NCBI GenBank assembly: GCA_036785325.1
Contig: JAXIVH010000073.1
Span: 1,015,864 to 1,079,863 of the forward strand
Reading direction: 5' to 3'
Origin: Urophycis tenuis
Taxonomy: Eukaryota > Chordata > Actinopteri > Gadiformes > Phycidae
DNA: 64,000 nt
The translations under genes were made by a program, and so were the position numbers. Below the pieces are notes generated by a model. The model searched no databases and had not been told where the DNA came from. It saw only the letters and a program-made list of their open reading frames with translations. This document shows positions 58,175-64,000 of the stretch, one piece after another (the first letter of the stretch is position 1; each line of letters begins with the position of its first letter).

Positions 58175-58787
58175 GTATACTACCTCTCTGTTAGATATGA
58201 ATGAGGAACAATAAGACTCCAGGCCAACTACGTATACATGAACATACAAATGGCTAAGGAACAAATATATATCCTTATTTTTTAGTTTGTTTGTTCTTTG
58301 TGAAAGGATTCTCATAGAAGAAAGACCAGCAGGACAGTAAGTGTTTTTAGTAGTTGTCGGAGAAAAGGTGTGGCTATGTGCTGTGACCATGTTGTGAATT
58401 TAAGGGTTATTGAATGTTGATGGAAATCATGTTCCTCCCCTGTTTCTAATTGGATACACAGTATTTTGGAAACAAAGTCAGATTTTGTAATGCTGCAAAA
58501 CAGATCAGACTCACATGTTTGACTGCCGGCTGCCAACAGTTTGTTAACAGTCTGTTAGTTCCATCAAGCTCACTTTATTGGCTTTCTATTGAAAGTATGT
58601 AATCATTGTAAAAGAAATATATATATTAGTCCAATGGGTACTTCTCTGTTAGCCATGAGAAACGGACATGCTGAGGCTATTTCAGCCCAGAGATAAAATA
58701 TGTAGAACATGAAAATATATAGGCACACTGGAAAGAGTGTCCTGACTGGCTTTTATTCCTCATCTGGATGTGAATTGGTGTGTGTGT

Positions 58788-58818
<31 letters not shown>

Positions 58819-58933
58819 TGCTGTGGCAGGTGAGAGGGCTTGACTGTTCCTGTGGCTTGTTGTATGTTTCAGTCACTTAGCTGTGCCAGTACCAGATTTT
58901 GGAGGAGGATTGCACAGAAGAAGAAATAAATCA
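58172..58933. other. non-coding region with GT and poly-G run
   Basis: (GT)n at 58778-58801 runs into about 17 G (58802-58818). No gene was seen. Confidence 0.55.
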
Positions 58934-58941
58934 TACATAAG

Positions 58942-59527
58942 CAGGGTCGGACTGGGAACAAAATTCGGCCCTGGCATTTTTTCCCTAGAGCGGCCCACCA
59001 CTGGACCTAGCTGTAGTTCTACTTCCACTAGCAGCTCTAGGGGCACTAGTTCTACTGGCAGCAGCAAACAAATTATCATTTTTAAAACATTTTGCAGCGT
59101 TGGCCTGTAGGGCTTTTTGCTTTTTCTCATGGATCTTCTCCGTTCCCCATTTCCTCTTTTTGGAACTTCTGTCATTCATAATGATTATTCTTAAGAGCAA
59201 GGCTAAATGATGTGCTATCGCTATATTTCCCCATAAACCTAGCGGCTGCTTGGACCAATCCACTTGAGGGGTGGGGCAGGGGGGCGCGATCGTAACACAC
59301 ACTGAACCTGTCATGAAGAGGCCAAAAATATTGACCTGTCACCCCCCCAAGCCAAATGGATGCAACTGAAGTTATACATGACGGGCCGCAACATGGGCCA
59401 CGCTGCTCAAATAAATAACTGAAACATTTTGGCATTTAAAAAAAAAAAAAATCTGGGAGTCCAGCGGCCCACATGTGGACCGCCCCACCGGGCATGCCCG
59501 GTTGTACAGATTGCCAGTCCGAGCCTG
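58942..59527 (-). mobile_element. hAT relic with imperfect 8-bp target duplication
   Basis: Ends CAGGGTCGGACTGGG and GCCAGTCCGAGCCTG form inverted repeats. Flanks TACATAAG (58934-58941) and TACACAAG (59528-59535) match at 7 of 8. On the minus strand MNDRSSKKRKWGTEKIHEKK resembles the basic N terminus of a fish hAT transposase. The rest is deleted. Confidence 0.85.
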
Positions 59528-59865
59528 TACACAAGCCACCAGTCATGTGTGGCTCTTATTTCATCCTCTCCTCCTCTTTCTCCTCCTCCTCATCTTCCGC
59601 GTCCACCTCTAGTGCATATCAATTCTCAGCGGTGGAGTTAATAATCATAATATTTGCCAAGGTGGAGACTATAGCCCCGCTGTGCGGGGAGTCAAGACTC
59701 CTTTGCTTCTGCCCCACAGAAGTTCTCCATTCTCTCCAGGTCAAAGAACACAATGCAGACCAGGCCTCCATCCAGACCGCCACTAATGGAGTGGTGCTCT
59801 GGACATTAGACATATGGAACAAAAGGCAATGACATGCTGATGTTTAACTGTCACACATTGCCAAC

Positions 59866-59943
59866 ACAACCACACACACACATACACACACGCACGCACA
59901 CACGCACACGCACACACGCACGCACACATGCACACACGCACAT

Positions 59944-60014
<71 letters not shown>

Positions 60015-60058
60015 CACACGCACACACGCACATGCACTCACACACACACACACACACA
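59866..60058. repeat. (CA)n/(CGCA)n microsatellite
   Basis: About 190 bp of CA with CGCA tetranucleotide blocks, especially 59982-60012. Confidence 0.97.
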
Positions 60059-60941
60059 GGTTTCCATGGGAGTTTTGCGGGGTCCTTGTCTGAGAGATAC
60101 ATTCAGGGGGGCTGTATGGATGGAAGCGTTATGGCTGCTTATGAAGGGCACTGCCATTCAACGTCCGCTCATTGCAAACCAAAGAGAAACCTTCAAAAAC
60201 AGATTCAGCTCCTCTCCCAACACGCCCCTGCCCCCACACCTCCAGCTCCAACCCACCCAAACAGAAATGTGTGTGGCATGCAAATAACAAAGTTGTCAAA
60301 TGTTGAATGTTCAACAAAAGCCATTAGATTAAGTTTTTTGCACCACCCATCACAACCTGGTTAATACAACCTTGTCATACAAGCTATGTTTGCACTGGTA
60401 CAGGTTTAGTTCAGGGTCAGTGGCATATTTAATTGTTTTTTTAATTTTAGGATTTTTTCAATTCTTTTTTTACTAGTCCTGAGGGCCACAATGCCAGTTC
60501 AATAATTGATTAAAGTATTCAAATGTTACATACAGAGACATATAGAGAACCAACTTTTCTGTTCAATTCATGGTCTAGGTTTTAGGTCACTGATAGTTTT
60601 AAAGGGTTGTTACCGACAACATAATGTGGTTTTGTTGTCTAAGCTATCTTTGCTATTGCTATAAAGGACCTGTAGACTGAGAAGTAGAAGGCCAATGACA
60701 ACGCTTGTGGACGGCTTGATATACCACTGTTATTCCCACCATCCAGTCCATTTGATAAGAGCTGTTGAAAGGGGTGCACATCACATGGTGAGCACATCAC
60801 ATGGTGCACACACTCCCTCATTGCCTGCTGCTGCCCAACTGGAGCATTCATGCAAATCCTGGTATCACAGGAGAAATGGCATGCACTTATTGTTCACATG
60901 GCACACAATCAGTTATGTACATGCATGTGACTGTCCATGCA
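60059..60941. other. non-coding region, nothing recognised
   Basis: Mixed unique sequence with a CACATCACATGGTG short duplication near 60777-60805. No gene was recognised. Confidence 0.5.
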
Positions 60942-61071
<130 letters not shown>

Positions 61072-61265
61072 GTGTGTGCCTCTGATACACAAGGCTGTGT
61101 TACAAATGAATTCTCTTAAATATAATTCTATCACAGAGGTTAAGTTGTTAAAGGGAAAACCAGCAAGATAATCTATCATACATTGATAAAGCCAATTGGG
61201 ATAAGAAAATGTTCAGTTCCCTGGCCCATGATATGTGTGTTCTTTGGTTTCTCGTTGGCCTGCTG

Positions 61266-61273
61266 TCCCCCCC

Positions 61274-61308
<35 letters not shown>

Positions 61309-61522
61309 TGCCAGACAGTGGAGCTCCAGAACAGTGGTCAAGAAGAGTTTATGATGGTGGTAGTGGGAAGAGGCTGAGTGGGATGTGGATTGAGATGGAG
61401 ATGGTGAAGGGTGGACACACTATCTCACCATCTCCCACCTCAGAAAGGGCAACCAGCTGTGGCTGCAGGGCGTCGCCATAAAGAAGTCTTTAATCCAGCT
61501 GTTGTCATGGTGTGGTGGCGGT

Positions 61523-61596
<74 letters not shown>
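61266..61596. repeat. poly-C tract and (GA)n microsatellite
   Basis: C-run at about 61266-61306 with one A, and GA repeats at 61524-61595 with one GG interruption. Confidence 0.93.
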
Positions 61597-61600
<4 letters not shown>

Positions 61601-61746
61601 GAGTGGAGAAACAGACGAGTAGAAAAGAAGAGAGTGTGATTCTTGTGTGTTACTTTAAAAGCTCTATGTATATGTACATGTACAGTATGTCGCCATATGT
61701 AGCGGAAGGTGGTGAAGTGTTGATCTAGTGGAGATTCTTTAGGGCT

Positions 61747-62121
61747 GGATGGGTATGGGTGGGTATGGAGGGGTATGGGTGGGTATGGAGGGGTATGGAG
61801 GGGTATGGGTGGGTATGGGTGGGTATGGGTGGGTATGGATGGGTATGGGTGGGTATGGGTGGGTATGGATGGGTATGGGTGGGTATGGGTGGGTATGGGT
61901 GGGTATGGATGGGTATGGGTGGGTATGGGTGGGTATGGATGGGTATGGGTGGGTATGGATGGTATGGATGGGTATGGGTGGGTATGGGTGGGTATGGATG
62001 GGTATGGGTGGGTATGGGTGGGTATGGATGGGTATGGGTGGGTATGGGTGGGTATGGATGGGTATGGGTGGGTATGGGTGGGTATGGATGGGTATGGGTG
62101 GGTATGGGTGGGTATGGGTGC
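61747..62121. repeat. GGGTATGGGTGGGTATGGAT minisatellite
   Basis: About 375 bp of 10-bp half units (GGGTATGGGT and GGGTATGGAT/GGAG). GGG runs every 4-10 nt on the plus strand. Long frames on both strands are artefacts of the repeat. Confidence 0.97.
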
Positions 62122-62386
62122 TGGGGATAGGGGGGCACTGGCCCGGGCGGTGGAGAAGAGGTGGATTGGATATCCAGCTGACTTATGGGTCCTCCAAATC
62201 ATCCTACACATTGCATGATGGGATAACAGATGTCTCTGGTACTGGGACACTCATAGAGAGATACATAGAAGCATGTAGACACACACACACAACACAAACA
62301 CACGCATGCACACAAGTATGCATGCATGCGTGCACACATACACACACATGCTCACACAGCACAAACAGACCGGGAACAGTAGTTTC

Positions 62387-62389
<3 letters not shown>

Positions 62390-62452
<63 letters not shown>
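62390..62452. repeat. (GT)n microsatellite
   Basis: About 31 GT dinucleotides. Confidence 0.97.
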
Positions 62453-62454
<2 letters not shown>

Positions 62455-64000
62455 CCAGGGTGCTGCTTCACCATCTGAAGGAAATTATAGGCTGTCCACA
62501 AAACCCACCTGTTGTGTTTCTGCATGCTAACACTAACCTCATGTTCGGCTCGCTATATGTTTTAGCGATTGCGATTCCGTTATCCGACAACATTTAAAGA
62601 CAGAAATGGCCAGACCAGAGCAGTTTCTAGGTAGTTGATTTGGTTGGCAGGCGCCTGACGTAACTGAATAACGTGTGCCCTGGCTTCCCCAGCGCGTGGC
62701 TCCCCACCTAGCAGAGCTTGGATAAAGAGGAAAATTGCTGCATCAGCAAGCTGGTGAGCCTCATTCTCAGGACCCCCCACCACCTCTGCCCCTCTCTAAT
62801 ATGGGAAATATACGTCGGCCAGCCTGTGATGTCACTTGTTATTTCTGGAGGCCTGCTGTAGGAAAAATCTCATTTGCTTTCGTAAAGCGCTGTCATGAAA
62901 AGAGGCTTATATCATAAAGACGCTTTTGTGGCCGCTGCAAGTGCATGTGTATGTGTTTAAGTGTCTCTGCTTTTGGTACATACATACACTGTAAACTTTA
63001 GGTGTGTTTTCCACATTTCTGAAACCTTCAACACACAGGGGTCTACATCGGCAGTTTGTTCGTAACACAAACAAAGGGATTTAAGTACCAGCCTTTTGTG
63101 GAAGAGGATTTATGAATGAGAGCAAGAATAGCTGCTGATATTACAGATTACATGTACACTTGGCCCGGGTTTGCTTTGATTGTTGGTGCTTTTTGTGGTT
63201 GTGTAACTCATCTGCTCTGGGTGAGAGGGAGGGATCGGGGGTATATTACTGGTAATAATATGCAGAAGTATAGATTGGGATATAAAAGTGGTGTCTTGTG
63301 ACTCTGACAATTAACCAGAACAAATGTATGTATGCATATCTTTTTTTGTGCATGATTTAAGTGCATGAATTAACACTACAACTGATGAACTTTAGTGGGC
63401 TTGTTTGACGTCTGCTACAAAAGCACGGTTTTAATCAAATAAAACTTTTACTACTTTTAAATAAAACTATTAATTCCAGTAACCACTCATTAATTAGCAT
63501 AGTCGTTAGCATCAAGGGGAGCAGTTAAGCCCCCTGTAGCTTCAGTCTGCCTGCTGGCCATCAGGAGCACTATTTGGCAGGATGCACAATGCGTGTGTCT
63601 GAGGTCTAACCAAACCTGAGTCACAGAACTGCAAATTAAACAGTGTCCATAATCTATACTCCTTGATGATCAAAGCAAGGATAACAATCTGAAATTGATG
63701 AATAGGTAAAGAGGTGTGGATTTTTTTTCATGCAATGTGCTCAAATTAAGAACAAAAAATACCAGAGTTCAGTTAATTAATTTCAAATCATTTCAGTTTA
63801 TTTGGTCGAGTCTTGCATAGAGAAATTCTGCTGATGATTACATATTTGAAGTTTGCAAAGCTCTTGAAAAACTCAAGCCAGAAAGCTTGACGTTTTGCAG
63901 CTGTCAATGTGGGTATTAACAGTGGCTTGAAATCCTGATTTACTCATTATAATAAACAGCAATATATATCAAGCACATACACCCACGTCCGCATACATCC
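62453..64000. other. non-coding region to the end of the window
   Basis: Mostly unique-looking, AT-rich. The 63480-63600 part (TTAATTAGCATAGTCGTTAGC then AAGGGGAGCAGTTAAGCCCC) is non-repetitive, has homeodomain-like TAATTA cores and could be a conserved element. No gene was recognised. Confidence 0.4.

Noticed and set aside
61747..62121. Interstitial telomeric repeat
   Set aside because: The unit is GGGTATGGGT/GGGTATGGAT, not TTAGGG or its variants.

Overview
This window is vertebrate nuclear DNA, almost certainly from a teleost fish. It shows split genes with GT-AG introns, teleost-type transposons (hAT, PIF/Harbinger and Tc1/mariner-type MITEs, an L2-like LINE, tRNA-derived SINEs) and a very heavy load of micro- and minisatellites. 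Nothing in it is prokaryotic: there are no operons, no CRISPR and no ribosome binding sites.

Genes. (1) About 0.37-46.4 kb, plus strand: the middle and 3' end of plekha7, an adherens-junction scaffold with PH and coiled-coil regions. I assembled 22 coding exons by splice sites and reading phase. Together they make 3726 in-frame nucleotides (1241 codons plus stop), from inside the PH domain to the TGA at 45439-45441. The WW-domain exons lie before the window. (2) About 47.8-51.8 kb, minus strand: the small acidic protein gene (human C11orf58/SMAP), with four coding exons and the stop found and the initiator exon not found. It is tail-to-tail with plekha7. (3) From about 52.8 kb: a GC/CpG-rich block with a possible non-coding first exon on the plus strand. 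In human the order is PLEKHA7, C11orf58, SOX6 with matching relative orientations, so this is plausibly the start of sox6. That is a synteny inference; no SOX6 coding sequence is visible.

Mobile DNA. A minus-strand non-LTR retrotransposon of the restriction-like-endonuclease type (1.84-5.58 kb) lies in the first plekha7 intron seen here. It sits between two perfect 168-bp direct repeats, and a minisatellite flanks it on both sides. One of the 168-bp copies has since been split by a hAT-type MITE with a perfect 8-bp target duplication. Another hAT-like element (15.6-17.3 kb) carries a nested Harbinger element (16.16-16.69 kb) and splits a minisatellite. A dead L2-like LINE is at 31.6-34.0 kb, a LINE 3' end at 43.86-44.25 kb, Tc1-type MITEs at 49.3-50.2 kb and a hAT relic at 58.9-59.5 kb.

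Tandem repeats. At least a dozen minisatellites lie inside plekha7 introns. Four plekha7 splice acceptors are built from, or sit directly beside, tandem or low-complexity repeats: exons at 7244, 20249, 24804 and 29427. The clearest case is a 48-bp minisatellite at 29.09-29.44 kb, which copies the real acceptor and the first exon codons about seven times. The 52.8-64 kb side is dominated by simple microsatellites, with one long G-rich array at 61.75-62.12 kb.
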